Below are positions 16,871 to 25,653 of a stretch of DNA of 64,000 nt, piece by piece; within the stretch, counting starts at the first letter, position 1, and the number at the start of each line of letters is the position of its first letter. The position numbers were made by a program, and so were the translations under genes. The notes beneath the pieces were generated by a model, which saw only the letters and a list, made by a program, of their open reading frames with translations, searched no databases and had not been told where the DNA came from. The stretch comes from Promicromonospora umidemergens (GTDB lineage: Bacteria > Actinomycetota > Actinomycetes > Actinomycetales > Cellulomonadaceae): NCBI RefSeq assembly GCF_024171995.1, contig NZ_JAMTCT010000024.1, positions 1 to 64,000 on the forward strand. Reading direction: 5' to 3'.

Positions 16871-17832
16871 CGGAGGTCTCCTTCTGCTGTGTGCATGTCG
16901 GGGTGCATGTCGGGGTGGACGTCGGCACTCTTGATCAGGGTGGTGAGGTCGGCGAGGTCTTGCGCGGCGAGGTCCTGCAGCGGCGGGCGGACGCTGCCCA
17001 GGTCACGGCCCACGGCCTTGAGACCGCCCTTGACGATCGACACCCCGTAGCCCTTGGTGCGGTCCCGGATGTCGAGGTATGGCAGCACGAACCGGCCGAG
17101 CTTCTCGGTGACGGCCGCGTGGTCCAGGCGGCGCACGTCCCGGTAGAAGGCGAGGGCGAACTCGGGTACGAAGTTGTACATGGCCGAGGAGTAGGTGCTC
17201 AGGCCGAGCTGCAGGAGCGGCAGGGCGAACGTCTCGGCGGTGGGCAGCCCGCCCAGGTAGAAGAGCCGGTCGCCGTTCAGGGTGTGGACGCGGGCGAGCT
17301 GCTCGATGTCGCCGAGGGCGTCCTTGAACCCGATGAAGCTGGGGTGCCGCTCGGCGAGCCGGGCGACGGTCTGCGCCGAGTACACGGCGTTGCCGCGGTT
17401 GTAGACGATCACCCCGAGGCTGGTCGACGCGCACACGGCCGAGGCGTGCTCCAGCAGGCCGTCCTGGTCGCACTCGGTGAGGTACGGGGGCAGCAGCAGG
17501 AGTCCTTCCGCGCCGGCGGCCTCGGCGGCTCGCGCGTTCTGGATCGCCTGGGCGGTGTTGCCGCCGGCGCTGCCGAGCACCGGGGTGCGGCCGGCGGCGG
17601 TCTCGACGGCGAGCCGTACCACGCGGGCCGACTCCTCGGGGGTCAGGCTGAACCCCTCGCCGGTGCCGCCGGCGGCGAACAGGCCGCCGATGTCGAAGCT
17701 CGACTGCCAGTCGATGTGCTCGCGGTAGCGCGCTTCGTCGATCTCACCGTCCCCCGTGAACGGGGTGACCGGGAACGAGAGCAGCCCGTCCTTGAGGACG
17801 GTGGCGAGCTCCTGGGGTGCGTACGTGGCCAC
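16867..17832 (-). CDS. kdgD: 5-dehydro-4-deoxyglucarate dehydratase
   Basis: This 321-residue protein belongs to the DHDPS/NAL family. GGTGEG (residues 55-60), Tyr144 in VIVYNRG and Schiff-base Lys170 in [10 protein letters not shown] are the expected catalytic elements. It dehydrates and decarboxylates 5-dehydro-4-deoxy-D-glucarate to 2,5-dioxopentanoate. GTG 17832 follows GGAGGGG. It is the first gene of the operon with the dehydrogenase and gudD. The C-terminal tail has a DMHP duplication from a 12-bp DNA repeat near 16895-16920. Confidence 0.93.
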   Translation of the reverse strand: MATYAPQELATVLKDGLLSFPVTPFTGDGEIDEARYREHIDWQSSFDIGGLFAAGGTGEGFSLTPEESARVVRLAVETAAGRTPVLGSAGGNTAQAIQNARAAEAAGAEGLLLLPPYLTECDQDGLLEHASAVCASTSLGVIVYNRGNAVYSAQTVARLAERHPSFIGFKDALGDIEQLARVHTLNGDRLFYLGGLPTAETFALPLLQLGLSTYSSAMYNFVPEFALAFYRDVRRLDHAAVTEKLGRFVLPYLDIRDRTKGYGVSIVKGGLKAVGRDLGSVRPPLQDLAAQDLADLTTLIKSADVHPDMHPDMHTAEGDLR

Positions 17833-17925
17833 GGTGGCCCCTCCTGTGACAGACGTCGGCGATGGCGTGCTGGGTCGTGCTGGGTCGGATTCGGCCCGGC
17901 GGACGCCGCCAACCTAAGAAGTCGA

Positions 17926-17943
17926 ACGATGCCTGTCCAAGCC
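17926..17943 (-). promoter_or_regulatory. Aldarate-regulon motif before kdgD
   Basis: On the minus strand this reads GGCTTGGACAGGCATCGT. It differs in one base from the motif at 18909-18926, which lies before tctC in the orientation of that operon. TTGGAC within it, an 18-nt spacer and TAGGTT could form the kdgD promoter. An inverted half, GGCATC (17950-17955), faces GATGCC (17928-17933). It is a candidate site for the LysR regulator at 17997. Confidence 0.6.
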
Positions 17944-17996
17944 CGATTTGGCATCGGCCGATACCCGACCAGCATCACTTCGACCTCGCCGGAGGG

Positions 17997-18875
17997 CTAG
18001 ACGGGATGGAGGAAGCGGAGGAACTCGTGCAGGGCCGGGTCCTTGGCGTCCCGGTTCCAGATGGCGTGCAGCTCGACGACCCCGTGCGGCACGTCGGCGA
18101 GCTCCAGGAACGTCACCCCGGACAGGCCCAGCAGGCGGGCCGACTCGGGGACGAAGGCCACGCCGCGGCCCGCGGCCACCAGCGAGCACATGGTCAGGAT
18201 CTGGCTGACGACGTGCACGACGCCGGTGTGCTCGACGGCGATGTAGCGCACCACCATGTCGTAGAAGTAGCGGGCCTTGGTGGGATGGTGCCCGATCACG
18301 GGCTGCTCGCGGAGGTCGGCTGCGGAGACCGGCCGGTCCAGCCGGGTCAGCGGGTGCCTGTGCGGCACGGCGAGGACCAGGTCCTCCGACAGCAGCAGCC
18401 GGGAGTCGAAGCTCTCCTGGTCGAACGGCGGCCGGCCGAGCGCGAGGTCGAGCTCGCCGCGCCGGATCGCCTCGATCTGCTCGACGGTGACGAGCTCCTG
18501 GAGGTCGAGGTCGACGTCCGGCATGAACTCGGCGATCTCCTGGACCAGCGTGCCGAGCAGGCTGAACCCGGAGGCCGCGGTGAACCCGAGGCGCAGCACG
18601 CCGGCCCGGCCTGCGGCGATCTTCCGGGCCAGCGCGGGGGCGGCGTCGGCGGCGGTGAGGAGCCGGCGGGCCTCCTGGAGGAACACGGCGCCCGCCGTCG
18701 TCAGCTCGACGTGCCGGTTGTCCCGCTCCAGGAGCGGGACCCCGACGGCGCGCTCGAGCTTCTGGACCTGACGGCTCAGCGGGGGCTGGGTCATGGTGAG
18801 GCGCTCCGCGGCGCGGCCGAAGTGCAGCTCTTCCGCCACGGCCACGAAGCAGCGGACCTGGTCGAGGGTGTACAC
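17997..18875 (-). CDS. LysR-family transcriptional regulator
   Basis: This 292-residue protein has an N-terminal HTH at residues 1-60 (FGRAAERLTMTQPPLSRQVQ) followed by a periplasmic-binding-like effector domain. GTG 18875 starts the canonical LysR N-terminus (YTLDQVRCFVAVAEELHF). It is placed between the kdgD operon, on the same strand, and the divergent tct operon. A shared 18-bp motif lies in both promoter regions. The likely effector is an aldarate or keto-deoxy acid intermediate. Confidence 0.88.
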   Translation of the reverse strand: MYTLDQVRCFVAVAEELHFGRAAERLTMTQPPLSRQVQKLERAVGVPLLERDNRHVELTTAGAVFLQEARRLLTAADAAPALARKIAAGRAGVLRLGFTAASGFSLLGTLVQEIAEFMPDVDLDLQELVTVEQIEAIRRGELDLALGRPPFDQESFDSRLLLSEDLVLAVPHRHPLTRLDRPVSAADLREQPVIGHHPTKARYFYDMVVRYIAVEHTGVVHVVSQILTMCSLVAAGRGVAFVPESARLLGLSGVTFLELADVPHGVVELHAIWNRDAKDPALHEFLRFLHPV

Positions 18876-18908
18876 GATGCCTTCCGAGAATCAAGCAATG
18901 CAGTAAGA

Positions 18909-18926
18909 GGCTTAGACAGGCATCGT
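18909..18926 (+). promoter_or_regulatory. Aldarate-regulon motif before tctC
   Basis: GGCTTAGACAGGCATCGT matches 17/18 the motif upstream of kdgD and has the same orientation relative to its operon. TTAGAC plus a 19-nt spacer and TATGCT is a plausible promoter. It lies in the divergent region between the LysR gene and tctC. Confidence 0.6.
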
Positions 18927-19062
18927 ATGGGCTTCCTATGCTCAACGCCCGACCGGGATATGCCTTTCCTCCGGTCGCGGGCGGCCCCCGGGCTGCCTCG
19001 CCCAAGGTCTCCGTCTGTTCAAGATCTCCATCTGTTCGAAAATCTCAATGAGGAGAGCTGTG

Positions 19063-20082
19063 ATGACATCCTTTACCCGCAGGACCCGGCGCACCCGCAG
19101 GGCCCTCCTGGGCGCCACCGCCGCCGGCGCCGCCCTGACCCTCGCCGCGTGCGGCGGGAACGTGGCCGGCGGGGCCGACGCCGCCGGCGCCGAGTTCCCG
19201 ACCGGTCCCGTGACCATCACCGTGGGCCAGGACGCCGGCGGTTCCACCGACCTGATCGCCCGGGCAGTGGCCGAGGGCATGGCCGAGGACCTGGGGGTGG
19301 CCGTCCCGGTCGTCAACCGGGCCGGGGCGAACGGTGCGCTGGCGACCGAGGAGGTCGCTGCCGAGCCGGCGGACGGGCACGAGCTGGTGCTCCTGAACGC
19401 CTCCCTCATCACGATCACGCCGCTGGCGGTGTCCGACGACGAGGCGGTCGACCTGAGCAACCTCGACGTGCTCAAGGGCCTCTCGCAGGACGACTACGTG
19501 CTGCTCGCCAGCGCCGAGTCCGGCTTCGAGGACCTGAAGGACCTCCAGGACGCGTCCGGCGACATCACGTACGGCACCACCGGCGTCGGCACAGGCTCGC
19601 AGCTCGCGCAGGCGGCGCTGTTCGCGCAGGCCGAGATCGACGGCACCGCTGTCCCGTTCGACTCGGGCTCGCCCGCGCTCACCGCCGTCGTCGGGGACCA
19701 GGTCCAGGTCGCCACCGTGCAGCTCGGCGAGGCGAAGCCGCAGATCGACGCAGGCAAGGTCGTCCCGCTGCTGGCCTTCTCGGCAGAGCGCAACCAGTTC
19801 CTGCCGGACGTTCCGACCGCCGTCGAGGAGGGCTACGACGTGCCCGTCTCCCAGTACCGTGCGGTCGCCGCGCCGAAGGGCCTGCCCGAGGACGTCAAGG
19901 CCCGGCTCGTGGAGTCGATCGACGCGGCCACCGCGTCCGAGACCTACACGGCGTTCAACGAGAACAACCTGCTCACCCCGCTGGAGATCTCCGGGGAAGA
20001 GGTCACGACCCAGTGGTCGGAGCTCGCTGAGAAGTACCGGGCGCTCACCGACGAGTACGACATCAGCCTCGCGGAAGGCTGA
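19063..20082 (+). CDS. tctC: Tripartite tricarboxylate transporter substrate-binding lipoprotein (TctC/Bug family)
   Basis: This 339-residue protein has a twin-basic N-terminus and lipobox LAAC, so it is an exported lipoprotein. The mature part has VTITVGQDAGGSTDLIAR, the ligand-loop region of Bug-type proteins, and GTTGVGTGSQLAQAAL. ATG 19063 was chosen because GAGGAG lies 8 nt upstream; an in-frame ATG at 19048 has no such site. It captures a carboxylate for TctAB. Position next to the aldarate genes suggests the ligand is glucarate, galactarate or talarate. Confidence 0.88.
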   Translation: MTSFTRRTRRTRRALLGATAAGAALTLAACGGNVAGGADAAGAEFPTGPVTITVGQDAGGSTDLIARAVAEGMAEDLGVAVPVVNRAGANGALATEEVAAEPADGHELVLLNASLITITPLAVSDDEAVDLSNLDVLKGLSQDDYVLLASAESGFEDLKDLQDASGDITYGTTGVGTGSQLAQAALFAQAEIDGTAVPFDSGSPALTAVVGDQVQVATVQLGEAKPQIDAGKVVPLLAFSAERNQFLPDVPTAVEEGYDVPVSQYRAVAAPKGLPEDVKARLVESIDAATASETYTAFNENNLLTPLEISGEEVTTQWSELAEKYRALTDEYDISLAEG

Positions 20083-20090
20083 GCGACCCC

Positions 20091-20642
20091 GTGGGAACGG
20101 CAACCGAGAAGGACGAGGTGCTCGTGGACGGCGACCCGGCACAGGTCCCGGCCGGCGAAGCTGCCGGCGCAGATACCGACGAGCGGGCCGACGACGTGCC
20201 ACCGCCCGCCGGCCCGGTGGCCAACCTCGCCGCCTGCCTGACGACCGCCGCCGTCGGCGTGGCCGGTGCCGTGGCGGCGGTGGCCCTCGGCCTCGGTACC
20301 CCCGCGCAGCCAGGGGCCGGGCTGTGGCCGCTGGCCGTCAGCGTCGCCGTCGTCGTGCTGTCCCTCGCCCAGGTCCTGATCGGGCGCCGGGGCGGGGACG
20401 GAGAGAAGTTCTCCCGGTACTCGTGGCTCTCGCTGGTCGGCCTCGCGACCCTGCTCGGTCTCGTGGCCCTGCTGCCCGTGATCGGCTTCGAGATCCCCTC
20501 CCTGCTGCTGAGCGTCGTCTGGATGAAGTTCCTCGGCGGCGAGACCTGGCGCTCGGCGCTCCTGTACTCCGCGCTGGTCGTCGGCGTGCTCTACGCGGTC
20601 TTCGTCGGGGCGCTCGGCACCAACGTCCCGCACCTCTTCTGA
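20091..20642 (+). CDS. tctB: Tripartite tricarboxylate transporter small membrane subunit TctB
   Basis: This 183-residue protein has an acidic N-terminal extension of about 45 residues, followed by four predicted membrane helices in the TctB pattern (helices at about 50-70, 80-97, 115-135 and 148-172). It starts at GTG 20091, 8 nt after tctC, and precedes tctA. It is the small accessory membrane subunit of the tctCBA importer. Confidence 0.85.
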   Translation: MGTATEKDEVLVDGDPAQVPAGEAAGADTDERADDVPPPAGPVANLAACLTTAAVGVAGAVAAVALGLGTPAQPGAGLWPLAVSVAVVVLSLAQVLIGRRGGDGEKFSRYSWLSLVGLATLLGLVALLPVIGFEIPSLLLSVVWMKFLGGETWRSALLYSALVVGVLYAVFVGALGTNVPHLF

Positions 20643-20663
20643 CCCCACCCAAGGGAATCGCAC

Positions 20664-22217
20664 GTGGAATCGCTGCACAACGTCGCCGCCGGCTTCGCCG
20701 TCGTGCTGGAACCGACCAACCTCCTGTACTGCCTGGTCGGGGTGGTCATCGGCATGCTCATCGGTGTGCTGCCCGGGCTCGGCCCCGCCGCCACCATCGC
20801 CATCCTGCTGCCGCTCACCTACGGCGTCGAACCCGTCACCGCGATCATCATGCTCGCGGGGATCTTCTACGGCGCCCAGTACGGCGGCACCATCACCTCG
20901 GTGCTGCTCCGCCTGCCCGGGGAGGCGAGCTCCGTGGTCACCGTCCTGGACGGGCACGCGCTTGCCAAGCAGGGCCGGGCCGGTACGGCGCTCGGTGTCG
21001 CCGCCGTCGGCTCGTTCGTCGGCGGCACCGTCGCGATCATCGGGCTGACCTTTCTCGCCCCGCTCGTCGCGGGCTTCGCCCTCGACTTCGGCCCGCCCGA
21101 GTACACCGCTCTGGCCCTCGTCGGCATCCTCCTGGTCGCGACCATCGCCTCAGGCTCCAAGGTCAAGGCGCTGGTCGCCGCCGCCATCGGGCTGCTGCTC
21201 GCCACGGTCGGCCGCGACGCCTTCACCGGCGCCGAGCGGTTCACGTTCGACAGCCTGAGCCTGGCCGACGGCATCGACTTCGTCCCCGTCGCCATGGGCC
21301 TGTTCGGCCTCGGCGAGATCCTCTACAACCTGGAGGAACGGCACCGGGCCGTGTCCGCGCCGGGCAAGGTGACCAACGTCTGGCCCACCCGCAAGGACCT
21401 CAAGGAGTCGTCCGGCGCCGTGGCCCGCGGGTCCCTGCTCGGGTTCTTCCTCGGCATCCTCCCCGGTGGCGGCGCCACCATCTCCTCCATGGCCGCCTAC
21501 GCGGCCGAGAAGAAGCGCGCCAAGGACCCGAGCCGCTTCGGCAAGGGCGCCATCGAGGGCGTCGCAGGCCCGGAGACGGCCAACAACGCAGCCGCCACCA
21601 GCTCGTTCATCCCGCTGCTCACCCTCGGCATCCCCGCCAACGCCACCATGGCGCTCATGTTCGGCGCGCTCCTCATCCAGGGAGTCACACCCGGCCCGCA
21701 GCTCGTGACCGAGAACCCTGAGCTGTTCTGGGGCGTCGTCAACTCGATGTACATCGGCAACGTGCTGCTCCTGATCATGTCGATCCCGCTGGTCGGCGTC
21801 TTCGTCCGGATCCTGCGCGTGCGCGCCGCGATCCTCGCGCCCGTCACCGCGTTGATCACCATGATCGGCGCCTACACCATCAACAACTCCGTCTTCGACG
21901 TGCTCCTGGTCGTCGTGTTCGGCGCCGTCGGCTACCTGATGAAGAAGTTCGGCTTCGAGCCGGGGCCGCTCGTGCTGGCGTTCGTGCTCGGCTCCCTGCT
22001 GGAGTCCAACCTGCGGCGCTCGCTGCTGATGTTCGACGGCTCCGCGACCGGCTTCTTCACCCGGCCCATCTCCGCGACCCTCCTGGTGGTGTTCGTGGTG
22101 GTGGCCGTGCTGCCACTGGTCCGGTCCGTCCGCAACCGGCGGGCGGCCCCGTCGCAGGTGGACGCCGCGCCCGTCAAGAACCGAGACGTCAAGAACCGAG
22201 AGGAAGAGTCAGTATGA
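20664..22217 (+). CDS. tctA: Tripartite tricarboxylate transporter large membrane subunit TctA
   Basis: This 517-residue, about 12-helix protein has the duplicated TctA signature. LPGLGPAATIAILLPLTYG and YGAQYGGTITSVLLRLPGE lie in the first half, and LPGGGATISSMAAYAAEKK and NAAATSSFIPLLTLGIPANA in the second. It forms the cation-driven translocation channel. The length is the family norm. It starts at GTG 20664 and ends in ATGA, which overlaps the following universal stress protein gene. Confidence 0.92.
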   Translation: MESLHNVAAGFAVVLEPTNLLYCLVGVVIGMLIGVLPGLGPAATIAILLPLTYGVEPVTAIIMLAGIFYGAQYGGTITSVLLRLPGEASSVVTVLDGHALAKQGRAGTALGVAAVGSFVGGTVAIIGLTFLAPLVAGFALDFGPPEYTALALVGILLVATIASGSKVKALVAAAIGLLLATVGRDAFTGAERFTFDSLSLADGIDFVPVAMGLFGLGEILYNLEERHRAVSAPGKVTNVWPTRKDLKESSGAVARGSLLGFFLGILPGGGATISSMAAYAAEKKRAKDPSRFGKGAIEGVAGPETANNAAATSSFIPLLTLGIPANATMALMFGALLIQGVTPGPQLVTENPELFWGVVNSMYIGNVLLLIMSIPLVGVFVRILRVRAAILAPVTALITMIGAYTINNSVFDVLLVVVFGAVGYLMKKFGFEPGPLVLAFVLGSLLESNLRRSLLMFDGSATGFFTRPISATLLVVFVVVAVLPLVRSVRNRRAAPSQVDAAPVKNRDVKNREEESV

Positions 22218-22609
22218 GCATCGTCGTCGGGTACGTCCCCACACCCGCTGGGGAGGCCGCCGTGCGGGCGGCGATCGCCGAGGCAGGGCTCAGGGACGAG
22301 GACCTCCTGATCGTCAACTCGGCCCGGGAGGGTTCGCTCGTCGAGACGACCGTCGCCACGCCGGAGGACCTCGACCGGGTGCTCGCGCAGGCGGCGGACG
22401 CCGGCGTGCGCGCGAAGGTGCTGCGCGGCACGCACCGCGACGACTTCACCGACGAGATCCTCGACCTGGCCGAGCAGCACGAGGCGTCGCTGATCGTGAT
22501 CGGCCTGCGCCGGCGCAGCACCGTGGGGAAGTTCATCATGGGCTCGGTGGCGCAGCGGATCCTGCTCCAGGCGGACCACCCGGTCCTGGCGGTCAAGCCG
22601 GCGTCATAG
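22214..22609 (+). CDS. Universal stress protein (UspA family)
   Basis: This 131-residue single-domain protein has the ATP-binding signature GLRRRSTVGKFIMGSVAQRI (G-x2-G-x9-G-S-like spacing) and the C-terminal strand HPVLAVKP. It overlaps the tctA stop by 4 nt and is co-translated. Usp proteins fused or adjacent to TTT and TRAP transporters may tune transport through nucleotide binding; that role here is inference. Confidence 0.88.
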   Translation: MSIVVGYVPTPAGEAAVRAAIAEAGLRDEDLLIVNSAREGSLVETTVATPEDLDRVLAQAADAGVRAKVLRGTHRDDFTDEILDLAEQHEASLIVIGLRRRSTVGKFIMGSVAQRILLQADHPVLAVKPAS

Positions 22610-22653
22610 GTGGTGAGCTGCTGCAGGCGCTGGGCGCTGCTCGGCCGCTGGAT

Positions 22654-22713
22654 GTCGAACGTAGGCTTCGTCGCTTCATGAGCCCTCAGAGAGCGACGAA
22701 GCCTACGTTCGAC
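22654..22713. terminator. Long bidirectional hairpin between the tct operon and the GntR gene
   Basis: Perfect 22-bp arms (22654-22675 and 22692-22713) flank a 16-nt loop. The right arm includes the last codons and stop of the convergent GntR gene. It probably ends transcription from both sides. There is no T-tract. Confidence 0.75.
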
Positions 22714-23413
22714 GTCGGGGAGGCGCCGACTCCTCGATGAGTCGGCGGCGGGAGCCCGCAAGGTGGACCCGCATCGCCGCGGCGGCGGCGAGCGGGTCCT
22801 GCGCCTCCAGCGCCTCCAGCACCACCCGGTGCTCGTGCACGACGGCAGCGAAGCGGCCGGCGTCGGGCCGGTCGCGCTCATAGCGGTCCAGCCGGCCGCG
22901 CGGCATGGCGATCATCTGCGGGCCGAGCCGGTCCAGGGCCTGCAGCAGGAACCTGTTCCCAGCGGCCTCGGCCACGAGCCGGTGGAAGGCGAAGTCGTGC
23001 TGCACGGCAGTCGCCGGATGCCCGTCGGAGGCAGCAAGGGCATCGAGCCGGTCGGCCAGCGCCGCGAGCTGGGCCGGCGTGCGCCGGGTCGCTGCGAGCG
23101 CGGCGGCCTCTGCCTCCAGCGCCAGGCGGTACTCGACCAGGGCGAGCCGGTCGTCCAGCGACCGGGCGAGCTGCGGGGCTCCGTCGGCGTCGTCCGCCGG
23201 GGGAGTGAGCGCGTAGCTGCCGCTGCCCCGCCGGGTGTGGACCAGCCCCTCCAGGTTCAGGCGGGCGATCGCCTCTCGCACGACGGTGCGGCTGACCTGG
23301 TGCTCGGCCGCCAGGCGCGGCTCGCTGGGCAGCTTCTCGCCCGACGCGATGTCGCCGTTGACGATGCGAGTCCGCAATGACTCCACCAGGGTGCCGCTCA
23401 GGGTCTTGGCCAT
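22703..23413 (-). CDS. GntR-family regulator (FadR/FCD subfamily)
   Basis: This 236-residue protein has a winged helix (residues 1-70; LAAEHQVSRTVVREAIARLN) and a C-terminal FCD domain. The FCD domain shows the D-x3-H metal motif in HDFAFHRLV and later histidines (HEHRVV, RVHLAG). FCD regulators sense carboxylic and sugar acids. It is downstream of and co-directional with the talarate/galactarate dehydratase (33-nt gap), so it is probably its autoregulated repressor. The palindrome at 24611-24635 is the candidate operator. Confidence 0.87.
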   Translation of the reverse strand: MAKTLSGTLVESLRTRIVNGDIASGEKLPSEPRLAAEHQVSRTVVREAIARLNLEGLVHTRRGSGSYALTPPADDADGAPQLARSLDDRLALVEYRLALEAEAAALAATRRTPAQLAALADRLDALAASDGHPATAVQHDFAFHRLVAEAAGNRFLLQALDRLGPQMIAMPRGRLDRYERDRPDAGRFAAVVHEHRVVLEALEAQDPLAAAAAMRVHLAGSRRRLIEESAPPRRRT

Positions 23414-23446
23414 GTGCCCATGCTTCCACCGCTCGTCCGTCCTGGG

Positions 23447-24580
23447 TCAGCGGGGGGTGATGAGGGTGGTGTCGGTGGTCCAGGCGCGTGCCTGCTCGCT
23501 GAGGGTGACGCCGAGGCCCGGGCGGTCGGGGACGAGCATGCGGCCGTCCCGCGTCTCGAGGCGCTCGTCGAACAGCGGGTCGAGCCAGTCGAAGTGCTCC
23601 ACCCACGGCTCGCGCGGGTAGGTCGCCGCAAGGTGGAGGTGGATCTCCATCGCGAAGTGCGGTGCGAGGTCCAGCCCTGCCTGGTCCGCGAGCGTGAGCA
23701 GGCGCAGGAACTGCGTGATCCCGCCGACGCGCGGGGCGTCCGGCTGGATGATGTCGCACGCGCGGGTGGCGATGAGGCGCTCGTGCTCCGCGACCGACGC
23801 GAGCATCTCGCCCGTCGCGATCGGGGTGTCCAGGGCCGCGGCGAGCGCGGCGTGGCCCTCGGCGTCGTAGGCGTCCAGCGGCTCCTCGATCCAGGTGAGG
23901 TCGAACTGTTCGAGACGCCGACCCATGCGCAGGGCGGTGCTGCGGTCCCACTGCTGGTTGGCGTCGACCATGAGCGGAACGGAGGGGCCGATGTGCTCGC
24001 GGACGGCGGCGACGCGAGCCAGGTCCGCGGCGCCGTCGGGCAGGCCCACCTTGATCTTGATGCCGCCGATGCCCTCGGCGATCGAGCGGCTCGCGCGGTC
24101 GGTGACCTCCTCGATGCTCGCATTGAGGAAACCGCCCGAGGTGTTGTAGGTGCGTACCGAGTCGCGGTGGGCACCGAGCAGCTTGGCCAGCGGCAGGCCC
24201 GCGCGCTTGGCCTTCAGGTCGTACAGCGCGATGTCGATCGCGGCGAGCGCCTGGGTGGCGACCCCCGAGCGGCCCACGGACGCCCCCGCCCACAACAGCT
24301 TCGTGTACAGCTTGGCGATGTCGTTGGGGTCCTCGCCGACGGCGGTCTGTGCCACCTCCTTCGCGTGCGCGTACTGCGCGGGGCCGCCCGCACGCTTGGA
24401 GTACGAGAAGCCGAGGCCCTCGAACCCCTGCTGTGTGGTGATCTCCGCGAAGAGGAACACGACCTCGGTCATCGGCTTCTGGCGGCCGGTGAAGACCTTG
24501 GCGTCGGAGATGGCGGTGGCCAGCGGCAGCGTGACAGTCGAGAGCTGCACGGTCCGGATGGCGTCGGGCTGGTACGTCAT
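23447..24580 (-). CDS. L-talarate/galactarate dehydratase-type enolase-superfamily enzyme
   Basis: This 377-residue mandelate-racemase-group protein has the KxK base GIKIKVG, metal ligands in VDANQQWDR, WIEEPLDAYD and GEMLAS, and the acid/base His in APHFAMEIHLHLAA. These details fit the talarate/galactarate dehydratase type, which also yields a keto-deoxy-glucarate that kdgD can use. AAAGGAG precedes the ATG at 24580. It stands in an operon with the FCD regulator. Another aldarate or acid-sugar dehydratase of the same subgroup cannot be ruled out. Confidence 0.82.
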   Translation of the reverse strand: MTYQPDAIRTVQLSTVTLPLATAISDAKVFTGRQKPMTEVVFLFAEITTQQGFEGLGFSYSKRAGGPAQYAHAKEVAQTAVGEDPNDIAKLYTKLLWAGASVGRSGVATQALAAIDIALYDLKAKRAGLPLAKLLGAHRDSVRTYNTSGGFLNASIEEVTDRASRSIAEGIGGIKIKVGLPDGAADLARVAAVREHIGPSVPLMVDANQQWDRSTALRMGRRLEQFDLTWIEEPLDAYDAEGHAALAAALDTPIATGEMLASVAEHERLIATRACDIIQPDAPRVGGITQFLRLLTLADQAGLDLAPHFAMEIHLHLAATYPREPWVEHFDWLDPLFDERLETRDGRMLVPDRPGLGVTLSEQARAWTTDTTLITPR

Positions 24581-24610
24581 GGCGCTCCTTTGCGGCGGGT
24601 TCAGATGTGA

Positions 24611-24635
24611 TCATACAAGTATCGAACCTGTATGA
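24611..24635. promoter_or_regulatory. Palindromic operator candidate for the GntR/dehydratase operon
   Basis: TCATACA (24611-24617) and TGTATGA (24629-24635) form a 7-bp inverted repeat around 11 nt. It lies 31-55 bp before the dehydratase start and 26 bp before the divergent epimerase start, in the only AT-rich patch of this area. It is a likely GntR binding site. Confidence 0.55.
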
Positions 24636-24660
24636 CGAATATGGATGGGACCCTGAGCCC

Positions 24661-25602
24661 ATGACCACGCATCTCGTCGTCGGCGCCGGCCCGGTCGGTG
24701 CCGCACTCGCGTACCGGCTGTCCCAGGCCGGTCGCACCGTCCGAGTGGTGACCCGCTCCGGCGTCGGACCCAGCCTTCCCCGCGTCCAGCGGCTCGCGGT
24801 CGACGCGACCGACGCGGCGGCGCTCGCGAACGCCGCCCAGGGCGCGGGCGTGCTGTACAACTGCGCGAACCCCGGGCCGTACCCGGAGTGGGAACGCGGC
24901 TGGCCGCCGCTGGCCAAGTCGGTGCTGCACGCGGCCGAGGCGTCCGGGGCGGTGCTCGTCAGCCTGGGCAACCTCTATGGCTACGGGCCGGTCGACGGGC
25001 CGATGACCCGGAGCAGGCCGCTCGCCCCGTCGGGCCCTCTCGGTGAGGTCAGGGCACAGGTCTGGCAGGAGGCGCTCGCCGCGCACCAGGCCGGCCGCGT
25101 TCGAGTCACGGAGGCGCGGGCCTCCGACTACATCGGACCGTCGGTGACCGAGGCGCACGGCGTCCTGCCGGTGTACGCGGCGGCGACCCTCGCGGGAAGG
25201 TCGGCGCCGGTCCTCGCGGACCCGGACCAGCCGCACACGTGGACGGCCGTCGACGACGTGGTCTCGACCCTCGTCGCGCTCGGGGTGGACGACCGGGCCT
25301 GGGGTTCGCCATGGCTCGTGCCGTCGAACCCGCCCGCGACGGTCCGTGAGGTGCTGCGTGAGCTCGGTGCCCGGGCCGGGACGGGTGAGCCGCGGCTCCG
25401 GCGCGTGCCGCGCATCGCGTTGCGCGCCGGGGGGCTCGCGGTGCCGCTGGCGCGCGAGGCGCTCAGCGTGCTCTACCAGTTCGACCGGCCGTTCGTCGCG
25501 GACACGTCGGAGACCAGCAACGTGCTCGGGGTCCGGCCCACACCGTGGACGCAGATCCTGGACGCGACGGCGCCGGCGTGGCGGGCCCGCGCGACGGCCT
25601 GA
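24661..25602 (+). CDS. NAD-dependent epimerase/dehydratase-family protein
   Basis: This 313-residue protein has the Rossmann motif VVGAGPVGAALA at residues 6-17, NCANPGPYPEW, and LGNLYGYGP with the extended-SDR tyrosine. The usual catalytic YxxxK is not evident, so it may be an atypical member. ATG 24661 was chosen because an upstream GTG (24607) would place the palindromic operator inside the gene. It is divergent from the dehydratase. A role with sugar acids is possible but unproven. Confidence 0.75.
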   Translation: MTTHLVVGAGPVGAALAYRLSQAGRTVRVVTRSGVGPSLPRVQRLAVDATDAAALANAAQGAGVLYNCANPGPYPEWERGWPPLAKSVLHAAEASGAVLVSLGNLYGYGPVDGPMTRSRPLAPSGPLGEVRAQVWQEALAAHQAGRVRVTEARASDYIGPSVTEAHGVLPVYAAATLAGRSAPVLADPDQPHTWTAVDDVVSTLVALGVDDRAWGSPWLVPSNPPATVREVLRELGARAGTGEPRLRRVPRIALRAGGLAVPLAREALSVLYQFDRPFVADTSETSNVLGVRPTPWTQILDATAPAWRARATA

Positions 25603-25653
25603 CGCTCGCGCCCACAGCAAGACGCTGGCCAGGGGCAGTGCTAGCATCGCCGC

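Noticed and set aside
13941-16928. A 995-residue frame that could look like a fusion with gudD
   Set aside because: The first 550 residues are the out-of-frame shadow of the aldehyde dehydrogenase; gudD has its own GTG start overlapping the upstream stop.
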